Positions 1-9,560 of a stretch of 18,250 nt of DNA are shown here, piece after piece. The translations under genes and the position numbers were made by a program. The notes below the pieces were generated by a model that saw only the letters and a list, made by a program, of their open reading frames with translations, made no database searches and was not told where the DNA came from. Location of the stretch: the NCBI RefSeq assembly GCF_008831285.2, contig NW_022204739.1, positions 1 through 18,250 of the forward strand. The letters are read 5' to 3'. Every line of letters starts with the position of its first letter. Within the stretch, counting starts at the first letter, position 1. This DNA comes from Nymphaea colorata (Eukaryota > Streptophyta > Magnoliopsida > Nymphaeales > Nymphaeaceae).

Positions 1-6
1 TCATTT

Positions 7-1360
7 GATCACACATATTTAATTGAATGTTTTTAACTTGTTAGTACATCCATTTTGAATGATTTAGTTGATCGAAATCACAAGTTTGTATGAGAATGAA
101 TTAAGATTCAGGTCGTTAATTTGCCCCGCTTATTATTTAATCTAATGTGTTTTCACTTGTTATGTTAAATGAACGATTTTAAATGAATTGAAATGCACAA
201 GTTCATATGGATACAAGTGGGATCTATGCTTTTGTTTGACCCCTTTTACTTAATTCAATGAAACAAAATGTTCTACTTATTGGACTAACTACAAGCATCA
301 AACTAATCTATACATCAGATTTGTGTCCATATGAATTGGTGGTTTCAATCATTTAATCGTTACTTATACAGTAATAACAAGTGAAACACAATGGTTAACT
401 ATAAAAGCAAATGAAACCACTGAATTTCGTTCATTTTCATGCAAACTTGTGATTTAAGTCCACTAAATCATTCAACGTGGATGTAGCAACAAGTTATCAC
501 ATTCAATGAAATATGCGTCTCAGATGAATCGCTTAAATCCCACTCGTATTGATACAAACATTGTGATTTCAATTCATTGGATCCTTACTATTGATGTAAC
601 TACAAGTTCAACTCATTGGATTAATTACAAGAGATCAAACTAATGCATAGATCAGCAATCATTTAAATGTTTCACTTGTCATGAAATATGCGTGCTCAGA
701 TGAATCGCTTAAATCCCACTCGTTTTATACAAACTTGTGATTTCAATTCATTAGATCCTTACTATTGATGTAACTACAAGTTCAACTCATTGGATTAACT
801 ACAAGAGATCAAACTAATGCGTAGATCCATCTGCATCCATTTGAACTTGTGATTTCAATCAACAAAATCAATCATTGTACATGTAATAACAAGTGAAACG
901 CATTAGGCTAATGATAAGCGATCGAAACGAATGACGTGAATCTCATTTTTTCGTACAAACTTTTAGTTTGAACCATTGAATCATTCGTTGTATATATGTA
1001 TAACAAGCGAAACGTTATATTAACTGAAATACAGCAAGTAAATAACTTAAATGTCATTTATGTTCATACAAGCTGTGATTTCATTCCACTAAATCATTCG
1101 ACATGCATGTTTAAGCACATTCACGCATTAGTTTGTGATTCAAGTCATTCAATTGATCCCTTATAGTTAACCTAATGTGTTTCACTGTTTATTACTTCTA
1201 TAAAGAACGATTTAAATCACCAGTTCATACAGTTAAAATAGAATCTATGCATTAGTTTCATCCCTAGTAATTCAACTTGTCGTTACATTTATAGTACGCG
1301 ATATAGGCGATTGAAATCAGTTGTTCGTATAAACATGAGTGGGATTTAAGCGATTCATTT
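7..1360 (+). repeat. Higher-order unit 1 (long form, 1354 bp, indel-rich)
   Basis: Complete forward unit with its internal symmetry centre near 268. It is the long form: a copy of the 1.5-monomer segment starts near 487 and another near 653. The second copy begins abnormally, because at 653-690 the usual start is replaced by an AT-rich patch containing ATCATTTAAATGTTTCACTTG, after which the normal text resumes. This unit differs from all others mainly by single-base insertions and deletions, for example GTGTTTTCAC for GTGTTTCAC near 146-155, GATTTTAAATGAATTGAAATG near 174-196, and several bases missing in TGATTTCATTCC-type motifs. These look like residual consensus errors rather than normal divergence. 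Confidence 0.9.
487..826 (+). repeat. Tandem 1.5-monomer duplication in unit 1
   Basis: Two successive copies (about 487-652 and 653-826) of the segment that runs from GCAACA...TCACATTCAATG to ...AACTAATGCRTAGAT. The same duplication recurs in units 2, 3, 7 and 11 and in the partial unit at 9788. It is the only reason the long units exceed the short ones by about 165 bp. In this copy the start of the second repeat is rearranged. Confidence 0.85.
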
Positions 1361-2712
1361 GATCACACATATTTAATTGAATGTTTTTAACTTGTTAGTA
1401 CATCCATTTTGAATGATTTAGTTGATCGAAATCACAAGTTTGTATGAGAATGAATAAAATTCAAGTCGTTAATTTGCTTCCCTATATTTAATCTAATGTG
1501 TTTCACTTGTTATTACATGTGTAATGAACGTTTTAAATGATTGAAATCACAAGTTCATAAGGATACAAGTGGGATCTATGCTTTTGTTTGACCCCTTTTA
1601 CTTAATTCAATGAAACAAAAATTTCTACTTATTGGACTAACTACAAGCATCAAACTAATCTATTCATCAGATTTGTGTCCATATGAATTGGTGATTTCTA
1701 TCATTTAAATCGTTACTTATACAAGTAATAACTAGTGAAACACATTTGATTAACTATAAAACAGCAAATGAACCAATTGAATTTTGTTCATTTTCATGCA
1801 AACTTGTGATTTTAATCCACTAAATCTTTCAACGTGGATGTAGCAACATGTTAATCACATTCAATGAAATATGCGTCCTCAGATGAATCGCTCAAATCTC
1901 ACTCATATCGATACAAACATGTGATTTCAATTCATTAGATCCTTACTATTGATGTAACTACAAGTTCAACTCATTGGATGACTACAAGAGATCAAACTAA
2001 TGCGTAGATAGCAACATGTTAATCACATTCAATGAAATATGCGTGCTCAGATGAATCGCTTAAATCCCACTCGTATGATACAAACTTGTGATTTCAATTT
2101 ATTAGACCTTACTATTGATGTAAATACAAGTTCAACTCATTGGATTGACTGCAAGAGATCAAACTAATGCGTAGATCCCACTTGCATCCATTTGAACTTG
2201 TGATTTCAATCAACAAAATCAATCATTGTACATGTAATAACAAGTGAAACACATTAGGCTAATGATAAGCGATCAAACGAATGACGTGAATCTCATTTTT
2301 TCGTACAGACTTTTAGTTTGAACCATTGAAATATTCGTTATATATGTAATAACAAGCGAAACACGTTATATTAACTGAAATACAGCAAGTAAATAACTTA
2401 AATGTCATTTATGTTCATACAAGCCTGTAATTTCAATCCACTAAATCATTCAACATGCATCTTTAAGCACATTCACACATTAGTTTGTGATTCAAGTCAT
2501 TCAATTGATCCCTTATAGTTAACCTAATGTGTTTCACTGTTTATTACTTTTATAAAGAACGATTTAAATCACCAGTTCATACAGTTAAAAATAAATCTAT
2601 GCATTAGTTTCATCCCTAGTAATTCAACTTGTCGTTACATTTATAGTACGCGATATAAGCGATTGAAATCAGTTGTTCGTATAAACATGAGTGGGATTTA
2701 AGCGATTCATTT
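1361..2712 (+). repeat. Higher-order unit 2 (long form, 1352 bp)
   Basis: Complete forward unit with symmetry centre near 1620. It has the 1.5-monomer duplication: TAGCAACATG occurs at 1841 and again at 2009. It shares with unit 3 the variants GGTGATTTCTATCATTT (near 1690-1706) and ATCATTTGATTAAC-type changes, so units 2 and 3 are probably recent copies of one another. Scattered single-base indels relative to the right half of the window are present here too. Confidence 0.93.
1841..2176 (+). repeat. Tandem 1.5-monomer duplication in unit 2
   Basis: TAGCAACATG starts at 1841 and at 2009, a period of 168 bp. The join reads GCGTAGA followed directly by TAGCAACATG. The same join is found in units 3, 7 and 11 and at 10336, so the duplication happened once and was then spread with whole units. 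Confidence 0.9.
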
Positions 2713-4052
2713 GATCACACATATTTAATTGAATGTTTTTAACTTGTTAGTACATCCATTTTGAATGATTTAGTTGATCGAAATCACAAGTTTGTATGAG
2801 AATGAATAAATTCAAGTCGTTAATTTGCTTCCCTATATTTAATCTAATGTGTTTCACTTGTTATTACATGTGTAATGAACGTTTTAAATGATTGAAATCA
2901 CAAGTTCATAAGGATACAAGTGGGATCTATGCTTTTGTTTGACCCCTTTTACTTAATTCAATGAAACAAAAATTTCTACTTATTGGACTAACTACAAGCA
3001 TCAAACTAATCTATCATCAGATTTGTGTCCATATGAATTGGTGATTTCTATCATTTAAATCGTTACTTATACAGTAATAACAAGTGAAACACATTTGATT
3101 AACTATAAAACAGCAAATGAACCATTGAATTTTGTTCATTTTCATGCAAACTTGTGATTTTAATCCACTAAATCTTTCAACGTGGATGTAGCAACATGTT
3201 AATCACATTCAATGAAATATGCGTCTCAGATGAATCGCTAAATCCCACTCGTATGATACAAACATGTGATTTCAATTCATTAGATCCTTACTATTGATGT
3301 AACTACAAGTTCAACTCATTGGATTACTACAAGAGATCAAACTAATGCGTGATAGCAACATGTTAATCACATTCAATAAATATGCGTGCTCAGATGAATC
3401 GCTTAAATCCCACTCGTATTATACAAATTGTATTTCAATTATTAGACCTTACTATTGATGTAACTACAAGTTCAACTCATTGGATTGACTACAAGAGATC
3501 AAACTAATGCGTAGATCACACTTGCATCCATTTGAACTTGTGATTTCAATCAACAAAATCAATCATTGTACATGTAATAACAAGTGAAACGCATTAGGCT
3601 AATGATAAGCGATCAAACGAATGACGTGAATCTCATTTTTTCGTACAACTTTTAGTTTGAACCATTGAAATCATTCGTTATATATGTAATAACAAGCGAA
3701 ACACGTTATATTAACTGAAATACAGCAAGTAAATAACTTAAATGTCATTTATGTTCATACAAGCCTGTAATTTCATTCCACTAAATCATTCAACATGCAT
3801 CTTTAAGCACATTCACGCATTAGTTTGTGATTCAAGTCATTCAATTGATCCCTTATAGTTAACCTAATGTGTTTCACTGTTTATTACTTCTATAAAGAAC
3901 GATTTAAATCACCAGTTCATACAGTTAAAAATGAATCTATGCATTAGTTTCATCCCTAGTAATTCAACTTGTCGTTACATTTATAGTACGCGATATAAGC
4001 GATTGAAATCAGTTGTTCGTATAAACACGAGTGGGATTTAAGCGATTCATTT
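2713..4052 (+). repeat. Higher-order unit 3 (long form, 1340 bp)
   Basis: Complete forward unit with symmetry centre near 2971. The 1.5-monomer duplication is present (TAGCAACA at 3189 and 3353; period 164 because of small deletions). The second copy is notably deletion-ridden: CGTATTATACAAATTGTATTTCAATTATTAGACC near 3415-3448 lacks several bases that are present in every right-half unit. Otherwise it is closest to unit 2. Confidence 0.93.
3189..3516 (+). repeat. Tandem 1.5-monomer duplication in unit 3
   Basis: Copies start at 3189 and 3353. The join is GCGTGA-TAGCAACA, one base shorter than the GCGTAGA-TAGCAACA join elsewhere, in keeping with the small-deletion pattern of this part of the window. 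Confidence 0.88.
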
Positions 4053-4282
4053 GATCACACATATTTAATTGAATGTTTTTAACTTGTTAGTACATCCATT
4101 TTGAATGATTTAGTTGATCGAAATCACAAGTTTGTATGAGAATGAATAAGATTCAAGTCGTTAATTTGCTCCCCTATATTTAATCTAATGTGTTTCACTT
4201 GTTATTACATGTGTAATGAACGATTTAAATGATTGAAATCACAAGTTCATATGGATACAAGTGGGATCTATGCTTTTGTTTG
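3834..4282 (+). repeat. Left arm of the unit palindrome (reference copy)
   Basis: Plus-oriented monomers running into the symmetry centre near 4312. Read against the reverse complement of 4340-4830 it aligns monomer by monomer in mirror order. The segment GTGATTCAAGTCATTC near 3834 pairs with the complement of GAATGACGTGAATCTC near 4805-4820, the segment ACGAGTGGGATTTAAGCG (4028-4045) pairs with that of CGCTTAAATCCCACTCGT (4581-4598), and the 120 bp from 4120 differ from the mirror partner at about 13 positions by eye. The correspondence stops upstream of about 3834, where the preceding sequence is minus-oriented. Confidence 0.85.
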
Positions 4283-5238
4283 ACCCCTTTTACTTAATTC
4301 AATGAAACAAAAATTTCTACTTATTGGACTAACTACAAGCATCAAACTAATCTATACATCAGATTTGTGTCCATATGAATTGGTGATTTCAATCATTTAA
4401 ATCGTTACTTATACATGTAATAACAAGTGAAACACATTAGATTAACTATAAAAGAGCAAATGAACCACTTGAATTTTGTTCATTTTCATGCAAACTTGTG
4501 ATTTAAATCCACTAAATCTTTCAACGTGGATGTAGCAACATGTTAATCACATTCAATGAAATATGCGTGCTCAGATGAATCGCTTAAATCCCACTCGTAT
4601 TGATACAAACATGTGATTTCAATTCATTAGATCCTTACTATTGATGTAACTACAAGTTCAACTCATTGGATTGACTACAAGAGATCAAACTAATGCGTAG
4701 ATCCCACTTGCATCCATTTGAACTTGTGATTTCAATCAACAAAATCAATCATTGTACATGTAATAACAAGTGAAACGCATTAGGCTAATGATAAGCGATC
4801 AAACGAATGACGTGAATCTCATTTTTTCGTACAAACTTTTAGTTTGAACCATTGAAATCATTCGTTATAGATGTAATAACAAGCGAAACACGTTATATTA
4901 ACTGAAATACAGCAAGTAAATAACTTAAATGTCATTTATGTTCATACAAGCCTGTAATTTCATTCCACTAAATCATTCAACATGCATCTTTAAGCACATT
5001 CACGCATTAGTTTGTGATTCAAGTCATTCAATTGATCCCTTATAGTTAACCTAATGTGTTTCACTGTTTATTACTTCTATAAAGAACGATTTAAATCACC
5101 AGTTCATACATTAAAAATGAATCTATGCATTAGTTTCATCCCTAGTAATTCAACTTGTCGTTACATTTATAGTACGCGATATAAGCGATTGAAATCAGTT
5201 GTTCGTATAAACACGAGTGGGATTTAAGCGATTCATTT
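4053..5238 (+). repeat. Higher-order unit 4 (short form, 1186 bp); reference unit
   Basis: Cleanest left-half unit, used here to define the internal structure. Monomer anchors in plus orientation (GAAATCAC-like) lie at 4120 and 4235. Anchors in minus orientation (GATTTC-like) lie at about 4385, 4500, 4615, 4728, 4842 and 4955. Plus anchors resume at 5092 and 5191 and continue into the next unit at 5306. Spacing within a block is 99-115 bp, mostly 112-115, which gives a monomer of about 113 bp and ten monomers per unit. There are two orientation switches: plus-to-minus near 4312 and minus-to-plus near 5005-5025. The 1.5-monomer duplication is absent. Confidence 0.93.
4340..4830 (-). repeat. 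Right arm of the unit palindrome (reference copy)
   Basis: Minus-oriented mirror of 3834-4282, separated from it by about 57 bp of spacer that contains the truncated, fused ends of the two central monomers. The innermost 100 bp of both arms are the most alike: they share the complement of TAATCTAATGTGTTTCACTT and of CGATTTAAATGATTGAAATC. The right arm is slightly longer because the left arm lost about 15 bp in one monomer (anchor spacing 99 instead of about 113). About 1.7 further minus monomers (about 4830-5010) have no mirror partner. Confidence 0.83.
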
Positions 5239-6411
5239 GATCACACATATTTAATTGAATGTTTTTAACTTGTTAGTACATCCATTTTGAATGATTTAGT
5301 TGATCGAAATCACAAGTTTGTATGAGAATGAATAAGATTCAAGTCGTTAATTTGCTCCCCTATATTTAATCTAATGTGTTTCACTTGTTATTACATGTGT
5401 AATGAACGATTTAAATGATTGAAATCACAAGTTCATATGGATACAAGTGGGATCTATGCTTTTGTTTGACCCCTTTTACTTAATTCAATGAAACAAAAAT
5501 TTCTACTTATTGGACTAACTACAAGCATCAAACTAATCTATACATCAGATTTGTGTCCATATGAATTGGTGATTTCAATCATTTAAATCGTTACTTATAC
5601 ATGTAATAACAAGTGAAACACATTAGATTAACTATAAAAGAGCAAATGAACCACTTGAATTTGTTCATTTTCATGCAAACTTGTGATTTAAATCCACTAA
5701 ATCTTTCAACGTGGATGTAGCAACATGTTAATCACATTCAATGAAATATGCTCAGATGAATCGCTTAAATCCCACTCGTATTGATACAAACATGTGATTT
5801 CAATTCATTAGATCCTTACTATTGATGTAACTACAAGTTCAACTCATTGGATTGACTACAAGAGATCAAACTAATGCGTAGATCCACTTGCATCCATTTG
5901 AACTTGTGATTTCAATCAACAAAATCAATCATTGTACATGTAATAACAAGTGAAACGCATTAGGCTAATGATAAGCGATCAAACGAATGACGTGAATCTC
6001 ATTTTTTTGTACAAACTTTTAGTTTGAACCATTGAAACATTCGTTATATATGTAATAACAAGCGAAACACGTTATATTAACTGAAATACAGCAAGTAAAT
6101 AACTTAAATGTCATTTATGTTCATACAAGCCTGTAATTTCATTCACTAAATCATTCAACATCCATCTTTAAGCACATTCACGCATTAGTTTGTATTCAAG
6201 TCATTCAATTGATCCCTTATAGTTAACCTAATGTGTTTCACTGTTTATTACTTCTATAAAGAACGATTTAAATCACCAGTTCATACAGTTAAAATGAATC
6301 TATGCATTAGTTTCATCCCTAGTATTCAACTTGTCGTTACATTTATAGTACGCGATATAGCGATTGAAATCAGTTGTTCATAAAACAGAGTGGGATTTAA
6401 GCGATTCATTT
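5239..6411 (+). repeat. Higher-order unit 5 (short form, 1173 bp, mosaic)
   Basis: Complete forward unit with symmetry centre near 5498. Its first part (to about 5900) follows unit 4, while from about 6000 on it carries the variants of unit 9 and of the inverted block: a C missing before GTACAAAC near 6009, GAAACATTCG instead of GAAATCATTCG, and ACATCCATC near 6159 instead of ACATGCATC. It is therefore a mosaic of two array haplotypes. Small deletions are present, for example ATGCTCAG for ATGCGTGCTCAG near 5748 and GTTCATAAAACAGAG for GTTCATACAAACATGAG near 6376. Confidence 0.93.
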
Positions 6412-7170
6412 GATCACACATATTTAATTGAATGTTTTTAACTTGTTAGTACATCCATTTTGAATGATTTAGTTATCGAAATCACAAGTTTGTATGAGAA
6501 TGAGTAAGATTCAAGTCGTTAATTTGCTCCCCTATATTTAATCTAATGTGTTTCACGTGTTTTACATGTGTAATGAACGTTTAAATGATTGAAATCACAA
6601 GTTCATATGGATACAAGTGTGATCTATGCTTTTGTTTGACCCCTTTTACTTAATTCAATGAAACAAAAATTTCTACTTATTGGACTAACTACAAGCATCA
6701 AACTAATTTATACATCAGATTTGTGTACATATTAATTGGTGATTTCAATCATTTAAATCGTTACTTATACATGTAATAACAAGTGAAACACATTAGATTA
6801 ACTATAAAAGAGCAAATGAACCACTTGAATTTTGTTCATTTTCATGCAAACTTGTGATTTAAATCCACCAAATCTTTCAACGTTGATGTAGCAACATGTT
6901 AATCACATTCAATGAAATATGCATGCTTACATGAATCGCTTAAATCCCACTCGTATTGATACAAACTTGTGATTTCAATTCATTAGATCCTTACTATTGA
7001 TGTAACTACAAGTTCAACTCATTGGATTGACTACAAGAGATCAAACTAATGCGTAGATCCCACTAGCATCCATTTAAAGTTGTGATTTCAATTAACAAAA
7101 TCAGTCATTGTACATGTAATAACAAGTGAAACGCATTAGGCTAATGATAAGCGACCAAACGAATGACGTA
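6412..7170 (+). repeat. Partial higher-order unit 6, cut by inversion boundary
   Basis: Forward unit with centre near 6668, ended near 7169 where GAATGACGT is followed by AAAGCATAGATTAG rather than by GAATCTC. It carries private variants TCACGTGTT (6553), AAGTGTGATCTATG (6615), GTGTACATATTAATTGG (6721-6737) and CACTAGCATCC (7060). The first three reappear in reverse complement in the inverted block at about 8100-8300 and the last at about 7820, so unit 6 and the inverted block are mirror copies flanking the junction region. Confidence 0.92.
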
Positions 7171-7174
7171 AAGC

Positions 7175-7324
7175 ATAGATTAGTTTGATGCTTGTAGTTA
7201 GTCCAATAAGTAGAAATTTTTGTTTCATTGAATTAAGTAAAAGGGGTCAAACAAAAGCATAGATCACACTTGTATCCATATGAACTTGTGATTTCAATCA
7301 TTTAAAACGTTCATTACACATGTA
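7175..7324 (-). repeat. 150-bp direct repeat, first copy, at left inversion boundary
   Basis: Identical, base for base by eye, to 8136-8285 (offset 961 bp), ending in ACACATGTA in both. It includes the unit's symmetry centre on the minus strand and the variant CATAGATCACACTTG, which is shared with unit 6 in complement. It is a displaced fragment next to the break, so the boundary was not a simple two-break inversion. Confidence 0.93.
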
Positions 7325-7551
7325 CAATTATGCGTAGATCCCACTTGCATCCATTTGAACTTGTGATTTCAATCAGCAAAATCAATAATTGTACATGTAA
7401 TAACAAGTGAAACACATTATGCTAATGATAAGCGATCAAACTAATGCGTAGATCCCACTTGCATCCATTTGAACTTGTGATTTCAATCAGCAAAATCAAT
7501 AATTGTACATGTAATAACAAGTGAAACGCATTATGCTAATGATAAGCGATC
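7325..7551 (+). repeat. Plus-oriented island: tandem pair of 113-bp monomers
   Basis: TGCGTAGATCCCACTTG occurs at 7331 and 7444, exactly 113 bp apart, and the two copies are almost identical, with one seen difference (GAAACACATT against GAAACGCATT). Both carry CAGCAAAATCAATAATTG and GCATTATGCTAATG-type variants that elsewhere occur only in unit 7 (about 11877-11930). This is a simple head-to-tail monomer pair embedded between inverted segments, and it confirms the 113-bp base period. The right edge is CGATCATACAAACTTG near 7550, where the minus-oriented sequence starts. Confidence 0.9.
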
Positions 7552-8438
7552 ATACAAACTTGTGATTTCGATCAACTAAATCATTCAAAATGGATGTACT
7601 AACAAGTTAAAAACATTCAATTAAATATGTGTGATCAAATGAATCGCTTAAATCCCACTCGTGTTTATACGAACAACTGATTTCAATGGTTCAAACTAAA
7701 AGTTTGTACGGAAAAATGAGATTCACGTCATTCGTTTGATCGCTTATCATTAGCCTAATGCGTTTCACTTGTTATTACATGTACAATGATTGATTTTGTT
7801 AATTGAAATCACAACTTCAAATGGATGCTAGTGGGATCTACGCATTAGTTTGATCTCTTGTAGTCAATCCAATGAGTTGAACTTGTAGTTACATCAACAG
7901 TAAGGATCTAACTCAAGTGAGCACGCATATTTCATTGAATGTGATTAACATGTTGCTACATCCACGTTGAAAGATTTACTAGATTTAAATCACAAGTTTG
8001 CATGAAAATGAACAAAATTCAAGTGGTTTATTTGCTCTTTTATAGTTAATTTAATGTGTTTCACTTGTTATTACATGTATAAGTAACGATTTAAATGATT
8101 GAAATCACCAATTAATATGTACACAAATCTGATGTATAGATTAGTTTGATGCTTGTAGTTAGTCCAATAAGTAGAAATTTTTGTTTCATTGAATTAAGTA
8201 AAAGGGGTCAAACAAAAGCATAGATCACACTTGTATCCATATGAACTTGTGATTTCAATCATTTAAAACGTTCATTACACATGTAATAACACGTGAAACA
8301 CATTAGATTAAATATAGGGGAGCAAATTAACGACTTGAATCTTACTCATTCTCATACAAACTTGTGATTTCGATTAACTAAATCATTCAAAATGGATGTA
8401 CTAACAAGTTAAAAACATTCAATTAAATATGTGTGATC
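7552..8438 (-). repeat. Inverted unit remnants, inner part (mirror of unit 6)
   Basis: Minus-oriented satellite including a short unit of 802 bp between phase marks 7636 and 8438. At about 7685, AACTGATTTCAATGG joins TTCAAACTAAAAG, which skips about 330 bp compared with other units and leaves the shared stretch TTTCAATGG at the join. Near 7908, GGATCTA joins ACTCAAGTGAGCACGC, another loss of about 55-60 bp. CTAGTAAATC-type sequence (complement near 7975) is otherwise seen only in unit 12 (about 17066). Confidence 0.88.
8136..8285 (-). repeat. 150-bp direct repeat, second copy
   Basis: In-place copy of the fragment found at 7175-7324. It continues into ATAACACGTGAAAC, whereas the first copy breaks off into CAATTATGCG. 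Confidence 0.93.
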
Positions 8439-9560
8439 AAATGAATCGCTTAAATCCCACTCATGTTTGTATGAACAACTGATTTCAATCGCTCATATCG
8501 CGTACTATAAATGTAACGACAAGTTGAATTACTAGGGATGAAACTAATGCATAGATTCTATTTTTAACTGTATGAACTGGTGATTTAAATCGTTCTTTAT
8601 AGAACTAATAAACAGTGAAACACATTAGGTTAACTATAAGGGATCAATTGAATGACTTGAATCACAAACTAATGCGTGAATGTGCTTAAAGATGGATGTT
8701 GAATGATTTAGTAGAATGAAATTACAGGCTTATATGAACATAAATGACATTTAAGTTATTTACTTGCTGTATTTCAGTTAATATAACGTATTTCGCTTGT
8801 TATTACATATATAACGAATGGTTTCAATGGTTCAAACTAAAAGTTTGTACAAAAAAATGAGATTCACGTCATTCGTTTGATCGCTTATCATTAGCCTAAT
8901 GCGTTTCACTTGTTATTACATGTACAATGATTGATTTTGTTGATTGAAATCACAAGTTCAAATGGATGCAAGTGTGATCTACGCATTAGTTTGATCTCTT
9001 GTAGTCAATCCAATGAGTTGAACTTGTAGTTACATCAACAGTAAGGATCTAATGAATTGAATGTGATTAACTTGTTGCTACATCTACGATGGAAGATTTA
9101 GTGGATTTAAATCACAAGTTTGCATGAAAATGAAAAAAATTCAAGTTGTTCATTTGCTCTTTTATATTTAATCAAATGTGTTTCACTTGTTATTACATGT
9201 ATAAGGAACGATTTAAATGATTGAAATCACCAATTCATAAGGATACAAATCTGATGTATAGATTAGTTTGATGCTTGTAGTTAGTCCAATAAGTAGAAAT
9301 TTTTGTTTCATTGAATTAAGTAAAAGGGGTCAAACAAAAGCGTAGATCCCACTTGTATCAATATGAACTTGTGATTTCAATCATTTAAAACATTCATTAC
9401 ACATGTAATAACAAGTGAAACACATTAGATTAAATATAGGGGAGCAAATTAACGACTTGAATCTTATTCATTCTCATACAAACTTGTGATTTCGATCAAC
9501 TAAATCATTCAAAATGAATGTACTAACAAGTTAAAAACATTCAATTAAATATGTGTGATC
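8439..9560 (-). repeat. Inverted higher-order unit (1122 bp, mirror of unit 9)
   Basis: Complete minus-strand unit with centre near 9301. It shares in complement the private variants of unit 9: GTATCCTTATGAATTGG, GATTAAATATAAAAG, GAACAACTTGAA, AATCTTCCATCG, GAAATACG, TTCTACTAAATC and ACATCCATC. It is 64 bp shorter than unit 9 because CATTCAAT is fused to TCATTAGATCC (complement near 9053-9063), a deletion between two ATTCAAT/TTTCAAT stretches. Confidence 0.9.

Noticed and set aside
4181-4446. Inverted repeat read as a MITE or foldback transposon
   Set aside because: The symmetry continues monomer by monomer for about 450 bp per side and recurs in phase in nearly every unit, so it is part of the satellite unit rather than an inserted element.
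5041-5100. TATA-like and promoter-like AT-rich motifs, and possible terminators formed by dyads
   Set aside because: AT-rich matches are expected everywhere in this composition, no gene accompanies them, and the dyads are explained by the monomer structure.
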